Assembly (NCBI RefSeq): GCF_025244925.1
Contig: NZ_CP104275.1
Coordinates: forward strand, 2,046,001 to 2,110,000
Direction of reading: 5' to 3'
Origin: Arthrobacter zhaoxinii
Lineage (GTDB): Bacteria; Actinomycetota; Actinomycetes; Actinomycetales; Micrococcaceae
DNA: 64,000 nt
Both the position numbers and the translations under genes were made by a program. Shown here piece by piece: positions 51,281 through 60,781 of the stretch (positions are counted from its first letter, which is position 1; each line of letters starts with the position of its first letter). Below the pieces are notes generated by a model. The model was not told where the DNA came from. It was given only the letters and a program-made list of their open reading frames with translations, and searched no databases.

Positions 51281-52864
51281 TTACTCCCCTTCGTTACCCT
51301 CGACGTCCGCAGGGCGGGAGGAGTGCTTGTAGTTCACGGACTCGGTCCAGATGCCTGCCTTGCGCTCTGCTTCGAGCTCGTCGCGGGCCGCGGCGCGGGC
51401 TTCCTTGCGCTTCTGGTGGTCGCCGCGCTTTTCCTCGCGGGTCGGGCGGGAGAAGTCCTCCACTCGGATGTCGCTGCCTCGCGGGGAAGCGGCAAGCAGT
51501 TCCGCTCCGCCGATCATCGTGGGCTCCCAGTCGAAGACGACGCCGTCGCCCTCGCCGATGACCACGGCGTCACCGGGCTTGGCGCCTTCCTTGAACAGTT
51601 TCTCCTCCACGCCCAGCTTGGCCAGGCGGTCCGCCAGGTAGCCAACGGCTTCGTCATTGGTGAAGTCGGTCTGCTGGACCCAGCGAACCGGCTTCTCGCC
51701 CAGGACGCGGAAGAGCGGCTCGAGGTTGCGCTCCTCGCGGCGGATCAGGAAGCCGCCCTTGTAGTTGACGCCGCGCGGCTTCAGGACCGGCGGCTGGATG
51801 CGCGGCGGAGCCTTCTCCACGGCATCGCGGGCGTCCTTGACGATGGCAGCCATGGCGAACCCGAGTTCACGCAGGCCTTCATGGCTGGACGCGGAAACCT
51901 CGAACACGCGGTAGCCGCGCTTCTCCAGTTCCGGCCGGACGAACTCGGCCATGTCGCGGCCGTCAGGAACGTCCACCTTGTTCAGTGCGACAAGGCGGGG
52001 ACGGCGGTTCAGCGGCACGACGTCGCCGTCGGTGCCCGCGTAGCTCATGTCCACTTCGTACTTCTCGAGCTCGCGCTCAATGACTTCCAGGTCCCCAATG
52101 GGGTCGCGGTCCGTTTCCAGTGCGGCACAATCCAGCACGTGCACCAGGGCGGCGCAGCGTTCCACGTGGCGCAGGAAGTTGTGGCCCAGGCCCTTGCCTT
52201 CCGAGGCGCCTTCAATCAGGCCGGGAACATCGGCGACGGTAAAGCGCACGTCACCGGACTGGACAACGCCCAGGTTCGGGATCAGCGTGGTGAAGGGGTA
52301 GTCGGCAATCTTCGGCCGGGCCGCGGAGATCGCGGCAATCAGCGAGGACTTGCCGGCCGACGGGAAGCCGACCAGTGCAATATCGGCAATGGACTTCAGC
52401 TCCAGGACAATGTCGGCCTCTTCGCCGGGGACGCCCAGCAGCGCGAATCCGGGAGCCTTGCGCTTCTGCGAGGAAAGCGAGGAGTTGCCGAGGCCGCCCT
52501 GGCCACCGGCGGCAGCGATGTACTCGGCGCCCTCCCCGACCAGGTCCGCCAGGACCTCGCCGGCCTTGTTCTTGACGACGGTGCCGTCCGGCACCGAAAG
52601 GATCAGCGTCTCGCCGGTCTTGCCCGCGCGCCAGTCACCCATTCCGTTGCCGCCGTTGGTGGCGTGCCGGTGCGGGGCGTGGTGGTAGTCGAGCAGGGTG
52701 GTGGTATTCGTGTCAACGCGCAGGATGACGTCGCCGCCGTCGCCGCCGTTGCCGCCGTCGGGCCCACCCAGGGGCTTGAACTTTTCACGCTTGACGGACA
52801 CGCAACCATGGCCGCCTGTACCGCCCGAAACGTGCAGCACTACGCGGTCTACAAAGCTGGCCAT
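51281..52864 (-). CDS. obg: GTPase Obg (CgtA)
   Basis: The 527-residue GTPase helps assemble the 50S subunit and links growth to GTP and ppGpp. It has the Gly-rich Obg fold ([20 protein letters not shown]), the G1 loop [27 protein letters not shown] (G3) and NKVDVPD (G4), and a C-terminal OCT domain with [17 protein letters not shown]. An extra Glu/Arg-rich tail of about 60 residues follows. It lies downstream of rpmA. Confidence 0.96.
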   Translation of the reverse strand: MASFVDRVVLHVSGGTGGHGCVSVKREKFKPLGGPDGGNGGDGGDVILRVDTNTTTLLDYHHAPHRHATNGGNGMGDWRAGKTGETLILSVPDGTVVKNKAGEVLADLVGEGAEYIAAAGGQGGLGNSSLSSQKRKAPGFALLGVPGEEADIVLELKSIADIALVGFPSAGKSSLIAAISAARPKIADYPFTTLIPNLGVVQSGDVRFTVADVPGLIEGASEGKGLGHNFLRHVERCAALVHVLDCAALETDRDPIGDLEVIERELEKYEVDMSYAGTDGDVVPLNRRPRLVALNKVDVPDGRDMAEFVRPELEKRGYRVFEVSASSHEGLRELGFAMAAIVKDARDAVEKAPPRIQPPVLKPRGVNYKGGFLIRREERNLEPLFRVLGEKPVRWVQQTDFTNDEAVGYLADRLAKLGVEEKLFKEGAKPGDAVVIGEGDGVVFDWEPTMIGGAELLAASPRGSDIRVEDFSRPTREEKRGDHQKRKEARAAARDELEAERKAGIWTESVNYKHSSRPADVEGNEGE

Positions 52865-52912
52865 GGTTCTCCTTCAGAGGAACTTCTTGATCATGCCAAT
52901 TCTACTTGGCTT

Positions 52913-52950
52913 AAAAAACGACGGGGCGGGCCATCAAGGCCCGCCCCGTC
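52913..52950. terminator. Terminator downstream of rpmA
   Basis: GACGGGGCGGGCC and GGCCCGCCCCGTC form a perfect 13-bp stem with a five-base loop. On the minus strand GTTTTTTAA follows, the form of an intrinsic terminator between rpmA and obg. Some read-through may feed obg. Confidence 0.85.
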
Positions 52951-52971
52951 GGAAAAGCTAAATGCCGGTGA

Positions 52972-53235
52972 TTACTCGGCGGCTGCAGCAGCCACGATGT
53001 TCACGACGCGGCGGCCACGACGGCTGCCGAATTCAACTGCGCCTGCTTCCAGGGCGAACAGGGTGTCATCGCCTCCGCGACCAACGCCCTCACCCGGGTG
53101 GAAGTGGGTGCCGCGCTGGCGAACGATGATTTCGCCTGCCTTGACAACCTGGCCGCCGAAACGCTTTACGCCGAGGTACTGGGCGTTGGAGTCGCGACCG
53201 TTGCGAGTGGAACTCGCACCTTTCTTATGTGCCAT
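52972..53235 (-). CDS. rpmA: 50S ribosomal protein L27
   Basis: The 87-residue protein begins with [20 protein letters not shown] and contains [20 protein letters not shown], both standard for L27. Its N-terminal tail reaches the peptidyl-transferase centre. It starts after a good ribosome site, 85 bases downstream of the rplU stop. The usual rplU-rpmA-obg order is kept. Confidence 0.97.
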   Translation of the reverse strand: MAHKKGASSTRNGRDSNAQYLGVKRFGGQVVKAGEIIVRQRGTHFHPGEGVGRGGDDTLFALEAGAVEFGSRRGRRVVNIVAAAAAE

Positions 53236-53319
53236 TTCTTTGCCTGCCTTTGCTAACTGATATTGAAACCCTCAGGCGGGATCACACCCGCGTTCCCGGC
53301 CCTGGGGCCGGCAGGAGAA

Positions 53320-53631
53320 TCAGGAGTTGATGGACGTAACCTTGACCTTGGTCAGCGAGGAGCGGTAGCCCTGACGCTTCTTGTAGCCGGTCTTGTTCTT
53401 GAACTTCTGGATGACAATCTTCGGACCCCGGAAGTTCTCGACGATTTCTGCAGTCACGGTAACCTTGGCCAGGTCCTGTGCAGCAGAGGTGACCTTGTCG
53501 CCATCAACCAAAAGCAGGGCAGGCAGCTCAAAGGTGCTACCGGCTCCACCGGGGACGCGGTCCAGGGTTACGAGGTCTCCGACGGAAACCTTTTCTTGGC
53601 GGCCGCCAGCGCGGACAATCGCGTACACCAC
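53320..53631 (-). CDS. rplU: 50S ribosomal protein L21
   Basis: The protein is standard L21: [20 protein letters not shown] at the start and [20 protein letters not shown] near the end. The GTG at 53631 is chosen since it yields the family's usual start and has a GAGAAG site at workable distance; an upstream GTG at 53643 lies too close to the ribosome site. It binds 23S rRNA and L20. Confidence 0.95.
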   Translation of the reverse strand: MVYAIVRAGGRQEKVSVGDLVTLDRVPGGAGSTFELPALLLVDGDKVTSAAQDLAKVTVTAEIVENFRGPKIVIQKFKNKTGYKKRQGYRSSLTKVKVTSINS

Positions 53632-53980
53632 TTGGGAACTCACTTCTCTCGACGTTTAATACTTGGATGCGCATTTAGCCAGATCCAGATTGGACCCGCC
53701 TTGCGCCATGCAGTTGCGCCTGAACCGATAAACGGTTGGAAGGCGTTCGCACCGAAGTTCAAGGCTACGCTAACGGGCCCGTAACCCGCAAATGCGCTGT
53801 GCATCTGCGGAGCCGACCCACGCGCCACCGAACCGGTGCCACTGCTCGGTCTCTACTTTATCCCATGGACCCGGTGTTGCGGGCATCGGACCCGCCCCGG
53901 AGCGGCGGACCCGGTTAAACACCTGCGGGCGGCCCGCCCCCTTAGGGGACAGACCGCCCGCAGACGGGAGGACGAAGCGG
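53632..53980. other. Gap between rne and rplU: rplU leader and rne 3' hairpin
   Basis: No gene is supported in these 349 bases. It holds the rplU promoter and leader and a structured element at 53923-53963: CTGCGGGCGG pairs with CCGCCCGCAG, and inside is CCCC-TTA-GGGG. The hairpin follows the rne stop by about 18 bases and may end that transcript. Confidence 0.55.
53923..53963. terminator. Nested hairpin downstream of rne
   Basis: The outer stem is a perfect 10-bp pair at 53923-53932 and 53954-53963, and the inner hairpin CCCCTTAGGGG sits in its loop. No U-run follows on the minus strand, so it may stabilise the 3' end rather than terminate. Confidence 0.5.
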
Positions 53981-56900
53981 TTACAGCTCGGAGGCGGGTA
54001 CGCCCACACCCAGGATCACCGGGGCCGCAGCTCCGGCTTTCTCTTCCTGAGCAGCCGGCCTGCCTGCGGCCGTGACCGTATGCCGTGCCGGGACAGAGGG
54101 AACCGTGTCCCCTGCAGCCGGTGCCGTGACCTCCGCAGCACCCTGGGGGCTGCTTGCTGCCCTGCGCCGGCGCGCCGGGCGGACGGGTGCTTCCGGTGCC
54201 GCAGCCGGTGTCTCGGGCCTGCGGACGGATTTCGGCTCAGCCGCCTGCTTCTGCTCCTGTTCCTGCTCCTGCTCCTGCTCCACCGAGCGCGACACGGCCG
54301 AGGCTGCCTCGTTGAAGGCCTCCGTGAGGCTTTCCAGTGTCAGGGCAGGCTCTTCCTTGACCGGACGACGCCGCTGGCGGCGGGGAACCACTACGGTTTC
54401 TCCCTGGATGTTCAACACTGCACCGGGTTCGGTGTCGGACTCGTCGCCGGCTCCCTGATCCGCTGCCGGGGTTCCACCGTTGCCGTTGGCTGCGGCATCC
54501 ACTACCTCGTGCGCGGCAGCAGTAGCGGCCGCGATGCTGGCGAGGGCGGCGCGAGCGGCTTCGGCCTTTGCCTGCCGCTCGGCATCCTCCTGCACCGGCT
54601 CGTCCGGCTGCGGCTGTTCTTCCGCTGCCTGGACGTTGCCGTTCTGTCCACGGCTGCGGTTGCGCTTCCGGTCCCCGCGGGACTGCTTCTCCTGCTTGAG
54701 GTGCTGCTGGTGGTTCTCGTCGGCAACCGCGTGGCCGTTGCCGGACGGAGTGTGGCTGGTGCTGCGGCGGTGCTCCACGGGTACGTCCTGGGTGACGACG
54801 CCGCGGCCGTCGCAGTGTTCGCAGGTCTCGCCGAAGACTTCCAGCAGGCCGGTGCCCATGCGCTTGCGTGTCATCTGGACCAGGCCGAGCGAGGTGACCT
54901 CTGCCACCTGGTGCTTGGTCCGGTCCCGGCCCAGGCACTCCACCAGGCGGCGCAGCACCAGGTCGCGGTTGGCTTCAAGGACCATGTCGATGAAGTCGAT
55001 CACGATGATGCCGCCGATGTCGCGCAGGCGCAGCTGGCGGACCACTTCTTCGGCTGCTTCAAGGTTGTTCTTGGTGACGGTCTCTTCCAGGTTGCCGCCG
55101 CTGCCGGTGAACTTGCCCGTATTCACGTCCACCACGGTCATGGCTTCGGTGCGGTCAATCACCAGGGAACCGCCCGAGGGCAGGAACACCTTGCGGTCCA
55201 GGGCCTTCGCAATCTGCTCGTCGATGCGGTGGGCCGAGAAGATGTCCTCGTCCTTCATCCACTTCTCGAGCCGCCCCACGAGGTCCGGTGCCACGTACGT
55301 GACATAGGCCTCGATGGTGTCCCAGGCTTCCTCACCGGAGACCACAAGCTTGGAGAAGTCCTCGTTGAAGACGTCCCGGACCACCTTGATGGTCAGGTCC
55401 GGCTCGCCGTACAGGAGCTCCGGCGGCAGCGTCTTGGTGGACTTGGACTTCGCCTCGATGGTCTCCCACTGCGCGCGGAGGCGGTTGATGTCATTCATCA
55501 ACTCTTCCTCGCTGGCGCCTTCAGCGGCGGTGCGCACAATGACGCCCGCGTTTTCCGGCAGGTGGTCCTTGAGGATCTTCTTGAGCCGGTTGCGCTCGAC
55601 GTCGGGCAGCTTGCGCGAGATGCCGGTCATCGATCCGCCCGGAACGTACACGAGGTAGCGGCCGGGCAGGGAGATCTGGCTGGTCAGGCGTGCGCCCTTG
55701 TGGCCCACCGGGTCCTTGGTGACCTGCACCAGGACGGAGTCGCCGGACTTGAGCGCCAGTTCGATGCGGCGCGGCTGGCCGTCGAGGCCGGCGGCGTCCC
55801 AGTTGACCTCGCCGGCATACAGCACGGCATTGCGTCCGCGGCCGATGTCCACGAAGGCTGCCTCCATGCTGGGCAGCACGTTCTGGACCTTGCCGACATA
55901 GACGTTGCCGATGAGCGAGTCCTGCTGGGTGTTGGAGACGAAGTGCTCCGCGAGGATGCCGTCCTCCAGCACACCGATCTGGATCCGCTCGTCGCGCTGG
56001 CGGACAATCATCTGCCGGTCAACGGATTCCCGGCGGGCCAGGAACTCGGCCTCGGTGATCACGTGGCGGCGGCGGCCGGACTCGCGGGACTCGCGGCGGC
56101 GCTGCTTCTTGGCTTCCAGCCGGGTGGAACCCTTAACGCTGGTGACGCGGTCCGAGACCGGGGCGTCAGCGTGCGCACGGGGGGCACGCACCCGGGTCAC
56201 GGTGTTGGGCGGATCGTCGTCCGCTCCCCCGGTCAGTTCCAGATCGGCGTCTCCGCGGCGGCGGCGGCGACGGCGGCGGGAGGTGACGCCGTCGGACTCG
56301 CTGTCCTCGGGGCCGGCGGACGGTTCTTCCGCAGAGGCTTCCTGTACGTTTGCCGGCTCCGTGCCCTGGCGGCTGCGGCCTCGGCGGGAACGGCGGCGCG
56401 GACGGCCCGAGTCTTCGGCACCCTCCTGCTCGTCCGTTTCCTCGGCTTCGGCGGGCTTGGCCACCGGCACGGAACGGACAGCAGTGAGGTCCGGGGCGTG
56501 GAACAGCACCGACGTGGGGGATTCCGGCACGGAGAACGGATCCAGTGCCGAGGTCGGCCCGGCGGCCTCGGCCTGTACCGGGGTCTCGGTCTTGACGGGC
56601 GCTTCGGCGGCGGCGGGCAGTACCGGCTCGGCGGGGGTTTCGGCGGGCTCCGCGGCGGCGGGCGTTGCCGACTCGGCCGAGCGTGCCGGGCCGGTGGGCG
56701 TGCTGGCACGGCGGCGGGCACGGGTTTTCGGTGCCGGCGCTTCAACAGCGGGTTCGGCAGTGTTGGTGGACTCGGGTCCGGCTGCCAGCGTTACCTCGTC
56801 GGCAGCGCGGGTTTCAACTGCGGCGGAGGTTTCAACTGCGGCGGGAGTTTCAACGGCGGCTGCGGCGTCGGCGGCAGGCTTCCTGGCCGGGCTGCGGCGC

Positions 56901-57292
56901 CGTCGGACCGTCTTGGCCGGGGTTTCGGACGGCGCGTCGGTTGAAGCGGCGCCGTCGGCGGGAACCGAATCCGCGGCGGCGGCCGCGGCTTCCGGGGTTT
57001 CCTCCGGTGCGGTCGGTGCTTCGGCGGCCGGTGCTGCCTTCTTGCGGGGTGCGCGTGTCCGCTTGGGCTTCTCAGCTGCGGGCGCCGGGGTGTCTGACGG
57101 GGTTTCGGCTGCCGGCGTTACCGCTGCTGCGGTGTCTGCCGCCGACTGCGGGGAAGAAACCGGAACGGACTTGCGGCGGCTGCGGGTGGCCTTCTTGACC
57201 GGGGCCGGCTGCTCGTCCGGCTGCACGGGGCTCTCCCCTGCCGTGCCGTTTTCTACAGGCAGTTCATTGGTTCCATTATTCTGATTAGTCAT
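53981..57292 (-). CDS. rne: Ribonuclease E/G family protein
   Basis: The 1103-residue protein is an RNase E/G with long disordered arms. Residues 1-400 are Ala/Pro/Glu-rich with several Arg patches. The S1 domain begins at about 430 (DERIQIGVLEDGILAEHFVS). The catalytic DNase-like centre is near 722 (VVDVNTGKFTGSGGNLEETV and GGIIVIDFIDM). The zinc-link CEHC is near residue 825. The C-terminal 250 residues contain basic clusters and a (QE)n run. It starts decay of mRNA and matures rRNA and tRNA in the degradosome. The divergent 5' gap of 439 bases may carry an autoregulatory leader. Confidence 0.95.
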   Translation of the reverse strand: MTNQNNGTNELPVENGTAGESPVQPDEQPAPVKKATRSRRKSVPVSSPQSAADTAAAVTPAAETPSDTPAPAAEKPKRTRAPRKKAAPAAEAPTAPEETPEAAAAAADSVPADGAASTDAPSETPAKTVRRRRSPARKPAADAAAAVETPAAVETSAAVETRAADEVTLAAGPESTNTAEPAVEAPAPKTRARRRASTPTGPARSAESATPAAAEPAETPAEPVLPAAAEAPVKTETPVQAEAAGPTSALDPFSVPESPTSVLFHAPDLTAVRSVPVAKPAEAEETDEQEGAEDSGRPRRRSRRGRSRQGTEPANVQEASAEEPSAGPEDSESDGVTSRRRRRRRRGDADLELTGGADDDPPNTVTRVRAPRAHADAPVSDRVTSVKGSTRLEAKKQRRRESRESGRRRHVITEAEFLARRESVDRQMIVRQRDERIQIGVLEDGILAEHFVSNTQQDSLIGNVYVGKVQNVLPSMEAAFVDIGRGRNAVLYAGEVNWDAAGLDGQPRRIELALKSGDSVLVQVTKDPVGHKGARLTSQISLPGRYLVYVPGGSMTGISRKLPDVERNRLKKILKDHLPENAGVIVRTAAEGASEEELMNDINRLRAQWETIEAKSKSTKTLPPELLYGEPDLTIKVVRDVFNEDFSKLVVSGEEAWDTIEAYVTYVAPDLVGRLEKWMKDEDIFSAHRIDEQIAKALDRKVFLPSGGSLVIDRTEAMTVVDVNTGKFTGSGGNLEETVTKNNLEAAEEVVRQLRLRDIGGIIVIDFIDMVLEANRDLVLRRLVECLGRDRTKHQVAEVTSLGLVQMTRKRMGTGLLEVFGETCEHCDGRGVVTQDVPVEHRRSTSHTPSGNGHAVADENHQQHLKQEKQSRGDRKRNRSRGQNGNVQAAEEQPQPDEPVQEDAERQAKAEAARAALASIAAATAAAHEVVDAAANGNGGTPAADQGAGDESDTEPGAVLNIQGETVVVPRRQRRRPVKEEPALTLESLTEAFNEAASAVSRSVEQEQEQEQEQKQAAEPKSVRRPETPAAAPEAPVRPARRRRAASSPQGAAEVTAPAAGDTVPSVPARHTVTAAGRPAAQEEKAGAAAPVILGVGVPASEL

Positions 57293-57731
57293 GTAGGCCT
57301 ATGCTCCGGCCCTGCGGCACTGGCCACATTCCAATGCCCCAAGGCAATGTGTCGGCTGTGCGGTGGCATCGCAGCCAGCCCGCCAGCCGGAAGTCGTCTG
57401 GATGTCATTCGAGGTCGTGCCAGCTGTGGGGCGCGGTATCACTCGAAGACCAGCGGCGCTTTTCCTGCTACCCCTGCGGAACGGATATTTCGTTACGGCT
57501 GTTCTGGGTAGGTCTGGCCGGCGGATTCCCTGGTTCCCATCCGGATTGATGGGCTAACTACACGGGAAGCGTCACCGGCAGAACCGGAAGCCTGTCGCTG
57601 GACCGGCGGCGGAATGTGGTTCCGCCATCAGCCAAGCTTCATTATCGCATACGGCCGCCTTTTTGGCCTGCCTCTGCGCATAGACTCGACGCAGATAGTT
57701 ACTTCTGCCGACTACTCCGTAAGGAGCTTCC
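57293..57731. other. Gap between rne and the VKOR gene, 439 bases
   Basis: No gene is supported here. It serves as the rne 5' untranslated region plus the VKOR promoter. On the plus side, CATAGACTC near 57680 resembles a -10 element (TAGACT) and AAGGAG precedes the GTG at 57732. Long rne leaders are known targets of RNase E autoregulation, but I found no clear known fold. Confidence 0.5.
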
Positions 57732-58394
57732 GTGCCTTCCAGCGCAGCCCGTCCATCTTCCGGCGCCACCCCGGCCGACACCGCCGGCCTCCGGGATCCG
57801 GAGGGCGCAGCGGTCCGCCCGGAACGCCGGTCCTTTATCTGGACGCTGCTGGTTACCGCGGTTGTCGGCTGGGTGGCTTCCGGAATCCTGGTGATTGAAC
57901 GCCTCCGCGTGTACGCGGACGCCAACTACATCACCAGCTGCGACATCAGTCCCTGGGTCTCCTGCGGGACGGTGTTCCAGACCTGGCAGGCGGCCATCTT
58001 CGGCTTCCCCAATCCGCTGATCGGCATCGTTGCCTTTGCCGTGGTGATCACCACGGCCATGGGGCTGCTGGCGGGTGCCCGTTTCGCCCGCTGGTACTGG
58101 ATCGGCCTGCAGGTCGGCGTCACCCTCGGCATGGTGTTTGTTGTCTGGCTGTGGAGTCAGGCGCTGTTCGACATCTATGTACTGTGCATCTACTGCATCG
58201 TGGTGTGGGCTGCCATGATTCCGCTGTTCGTCTTCACCACCATCCGCAACCTGGCGGCCGGCGCCATACCGGCGCCGGCCGGGCTGGTCCGTTTCCTGAC
58301 GGACTGGGCGTGGCCGCTGGTCGTCCTGCTCTGGGTGGCAACGGCCGCGTCGATCTTCTTCCGGTTCCTGAATTCGTTTGTAGGCGGCCAGTAG
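57732..58394 (+). CDS. Vitamin K epoxide reductase family protein
   Basis: The 220-residue protein has a disordered start followed by a four-to-five-helix VKOR domain. The cysteine pairs are visible as CDISPWVSC (with the loop cysteines) and CIYC in the helix near residue 155. Such proteins reoxidise DsbA-like disulfide catalysts using quinone in actinobacteria. The GTG at 57732 follows AAGGAG. A DsbA partner is not seen nearby. It is convergent with the Mak-cap gene. Confidence 0.9.
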   Translation: MPSSAARPSSGATPADTAGLRDPEGAAVRPERRSFIWTLLVTAVVGWVASGILVIERLRVYADANYITSCDISPWVSCGTVFQTWQAAIFGFPNPLIGIVAFAVVITTAMGLLAGARFARWYWIGLQVGVTLGMVFVVWLWSQALFDIYVLCIYCIVVWAAMIPLFVFTTIRNLAAGAIPAPAGLVRFLTDWAWPLVVLLWVATAASIFFRFLNSFVGGQ

Positions 58395-58401
58395 CCCTTC
58401 C

Positions 58402-59040
58402 CTAGGGATTCAGCGGAAGCCCCCAGGCCAGGACCACCGGGATCTCCTGCCCCTCCCAGGTAGCCGTCAGTGAGGGGTCCGGTGCCGTGCGCCCGTCCAG
58501 GTCCAGCAACCGCACCACGGAGAATTCCCACCCGCCCTCGGTCAGGACGGAGGTTGCCCAGCCCTCCGGATCGGAAGCGGGAGCTTCAACCAGCCCGGCG
58601 CCGTCGGGCATCCCCGTGCTGCTGACCTGCATGGTTTCGGGCAGCAGCTCGCGGGCGCCGTCGTTGTCCAGGTACTGGGCCGCCTGCGGCTGCCGGGAAA
58701 GGAGCGCGGCTTCCAGGGCCCGCGCATAGACCGGGTCACCGAGGGCATCGTAGACCCAGCGGTGGCCGAGGACGGAGTGCTCCATTTCGTTGATCAGGAA
58801 TTGCTCCGCGCCTTCCAGCGGCGCCCCGCGGTAGGTCAGGGGAACCTGCACCACTGCCGATCCGGCTTCCACGATGGTGGTTTCCACCCCCACCTCCCCG
58901 TCGGGGTCGTCGAACCGGAAGGAAGCCAGCTTCCGGACCGTCACCGGCTCCGTTGAGGGAAACCACCACGTTCCCGGCAGCCAGCCGGAGATCAGTTCCA
59001 TTTTGCCCGGACGCAGCTCGGCGTCGTATATAAGTGCCAT
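58402..59040 (-). CDS. Orphan maltokinase N-terminal cap domain protein
   Basis: The 212-residue protein looks like the Mak_N_cap domain of actinobacterial maltokinase, with MALIYDAELRPGKMELISGW, LTYRGAPLEGAEQFLINEME and HSVLGHRWVYDALGDPVY. The kinase domain (APH fold) that follows in maltokinase is missing. Such orphan caps (CG0192-like) are seen in actinobacteria without a known function. The ATG at 59040 begins the family-typical MALIY. No treS or glgE lies nearby. Confidence 0.75.
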   Translation of the reverse strand: MALIYDAELRPGKMELISGWLPGTWWFPSTEPVTVRKLASFRFDDPDGEVGVETTIVEAGSAVVQVPLTYRGAPLEGAEQFLINEMEHSVLGHRWVYDALGDPVYARALEAALLSRQPQAAQYLDNDGARELLPETMQVSSTGMPDGAGLVEAPASDPEGWATSVLTEGGWEFSVVRLLDLDGRTAPDPSLTATWEGQEIPVVLAWGLPLNP

Positions 59041-59163
59041 GGGCACAGCCTAGGCGCCTTCCGGGAACCCGTGAGGAATTTCCCCCGCCGTTTCCCCGTT
59101 GCCGCAGAAGAAGGCGTGCGGACTTTTTACGCCGGCGCCACTTTTCGATCCATGAGGAGAACC

Positions 59164-60264
59164 ATGCTCAGAACCATCCCTGCCCGCTCAGAAGGCCAGC
59201 GCACAGCACTTGTTGCCGGTGCCACCGGAATCGCGGGGGCAGCCCTGGTGGACCTGCTCTCGAGTGAGGGCTGGACCGTCCTGGCTCTGTCGCGGAAGGC
59301 CGGAAACCCCGACCCGGCACGTCCCGGCGTCGTTCCCGTTGCAGCGGACCTGGGCTCGCCCGAAAGCCTGGCGCAGGCGCTGGAAGGCGCCCGTCCCACA
59401 CACGTGTTCTTCACCTCCTGGTCCCGGCAGGAAACGGAAGCGGAGAACATTGCGGTCAACTCCGCCATGGTCCGCAACCTCCTCACGGCGTTGGCGGATG
59501 CTCCCCTGGAGCACGTGGCCCTGATGACCGGGCTCAAGCACTACATGGGACCGTTCGAGGCCTACGGCGAGGGCCCCATGCCGGACACGCCGTTCTCCGA
59601 AGACGAGCCGCGGCTGCTGGTGGAGAACTTCTACTACGCGCAGGAAGACGAACTGATGGAAGCCGCCGAGCGGCAGGGCTTCGCCTGGTCCGTCCACCGC
59701 GCGCACACGGTGATCGGCTTCGCCGTCGGCAATGCGATGAACATGGGCCAGACCCTGGCCGTGCAGGCCACGCTCTGCCGTGAGCTCGGGATGCCGTTTG
59801 TCTTCCCCGGCTCCGAAACCCAGTGGAATTCAGTCACCGACATGACCGACGCCGGCCTGCTCGCCGAGCACATGCTCTGGGCGGCCACGGATGCGAACAC
59901 CGCCAATGAGGCCTTCAACGTGGTCAACGGCGACGTCTTCCGCTGGCGTTCGCTCTGGCCGCGGCTGGCCGAGGAATTCGGTGTGGAGCCGGTGGGCTTC
60001 GAATCCGTTCCGCGTCCGTTGGAAGAGCAAATGGCCGGCATGTCAGAAGCCTGGACCAAGATTGCCGACCGTCACGGCCTGGCCGAAGCGGATCTCGGAC
60101 GGCTGGCGTCCTGGTGGCACACTGACGCGGACCTGGGCCGGAAGGTCGAAGTGCTCACGGATATGAGCAAGAGCCGGCTGGCCGGCTTCACCGGTTACCG
60201 CCGCACGGAGGACGCCTTCAAGGCGCTCTTTGCACGCCTGCGGAACGAAAAGCTGATTCCGTAA
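59164..60264 (+). CDS. SDR family oxidoreductase (PRISE/iridoid synthase-like)
   Basis: The 366-residue extended SDR has TALVAGATGIAGAALVDLL and the PRISE-type active-site stretch LMTGLKHYMGPF with NFYYAQEDELMEAAE, in which Tyr and Lys residues are conserved. Plant relatives (progesterone 5-beta-reductase) reduce enones with NADPH. Long internal matches (GSETQWNSVTDMTDAGLLAE) support full-length function. The ATG at 59164 is set by AGGAGA just before it. A strong hairpin follows the stop. Confidence 0.87.
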   Translation: MLRTIPARSEGQRTALVAGATGIAGAALVDLLSSEGWTVLALSRKAGNPDPARPGVVPVAADLGSPESLAQALEGARPTHVFFTSWSRQETEAENIAVNSAMVRNLLTALADAPLEHVALMTGLKHYMGPFEAYGEGPMPDTPFSEDEPRLLVENFYYAQEDELMEAAERQGFAWSVHRAHTVIGFAVGNAMNMGQTLAVQATLCRELGMPFVFPGSETQWNSVTDMTDAGLLAEHMLWAATDANTANEAFNVVNGDVFRWRSLWPRLAEEFGVEPVGFESVPRPLEEQMAGMSEAWTKIADRHGLAEADLGRLASWWHTDADLGRKVEVLTDMSKSRLAGFTGYRRTEDAFKALFARLRNEKLIP

Positions 60265-60280
60265 CCTCCGGTTGCAGACA

Positions 60281-60314
60281 GAAGGGCCGGCACCATCACT
60301 GGTGCCGGCCCTTC
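60281..60314. terminator. Bidirectional terminator between SDR and ndk
   Basis: GAAGGGCCGGCACCA at 60281-60295 pairs with TGGTGCCGGCCCTTC at 60300-60314, a perfect 15-bp stem with a four-base loop. It serves both convergent genes, though the U-run is short. Confidence 0.8.
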
Positions 60315-60325
60315 GTCTATCCGTA

Positions 60326-60742
60326 CTAGCTGAACCAGATACCGATTTCCCGTGCTGCGGACTCGGGCGAATCGGAGCCGTGGACCAGGTTCTGCTGGAC
60401 CGCGGAGCCCCAGTCGCGGCCGAAGTCGCCGCGGATGGTGCCGGGGGCCGCCGTCGTGGGATCGGTGGTGCCGGCCAGGGACCGGAACCCTTCAATCACG
60501 CGCTGTCCCTCGAGGACTACGGCAACAACCGGGCCGCTGAGCATAAACTCCACCAGCGGTTCGTAGAACGGCTTGCCCTGGTGCTCGGCATAGTGCTCTT
60601 CGAGGATGGCGCGGGTAGCAGCGGTCTTCTTCAGCTCCGCCACGGTGTAACCCTTGGCTTCGATCCGCGCCAGGATGGCGCCGGTGAGCCGGCGCTCGAC
60701 GCCGTCGGGCTTAATCAGGACAAGTGTGCGCTCGGTGCTCAC
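60326..60742 (-). CDS. ndk: Nucleoside diphosphate kinase Ndk
   Basis: The 138-residue enzyme equilibrates NTPs through a phosphohistidine. The start is TERTLVLIKPDGVERRLTG, and the catalytic His lies in VQQNLVHGSDSPESAAREI. Arg and Lys contacts to nucleotide are standard. The GTG start follows GGAG. It lies downstream of the DUF4233 gene and folC, in the ileS-folC-DUF4233-ndk order typical of actinobacteria. Confidence 0.96.
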   Translation of the reverse strand: MSTERTLVLIKPDGVERRLTGAILARIEAKGYTVAELKKTAATRAILEEHYAEHQGKPFYEPLVEFMLSGPVVAVVLEGQRVIEGFRSLAGTTDPTTAAPGTIRGDFGRDWGSAVQQNLVHGSDSPESAAREIGIWFS

Positions 60743-60781
60743 GGTGTATCTCCTTGGAACGATCGGATATCGGATCTAAGC

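Noticed and set aside
50978-53260. 760-codon frame antisense to proB, obg and rpmA
   Set aside because: Shadow of conserved housekeeping genes.
53792-56944. 1050-codon open frame antisense to rne
   Set aside because: Its long low-complexity Gly/Arg/Leu translation arises from the Ala/Pro/Glu-rich rne arms; no ribosome site or domain.
57301-57549. 82-codon frame upstream of the VKOR gene
   Set aside because: Cys/Arg-rich without a ribosome site or domain, and it lies in the rne leader.
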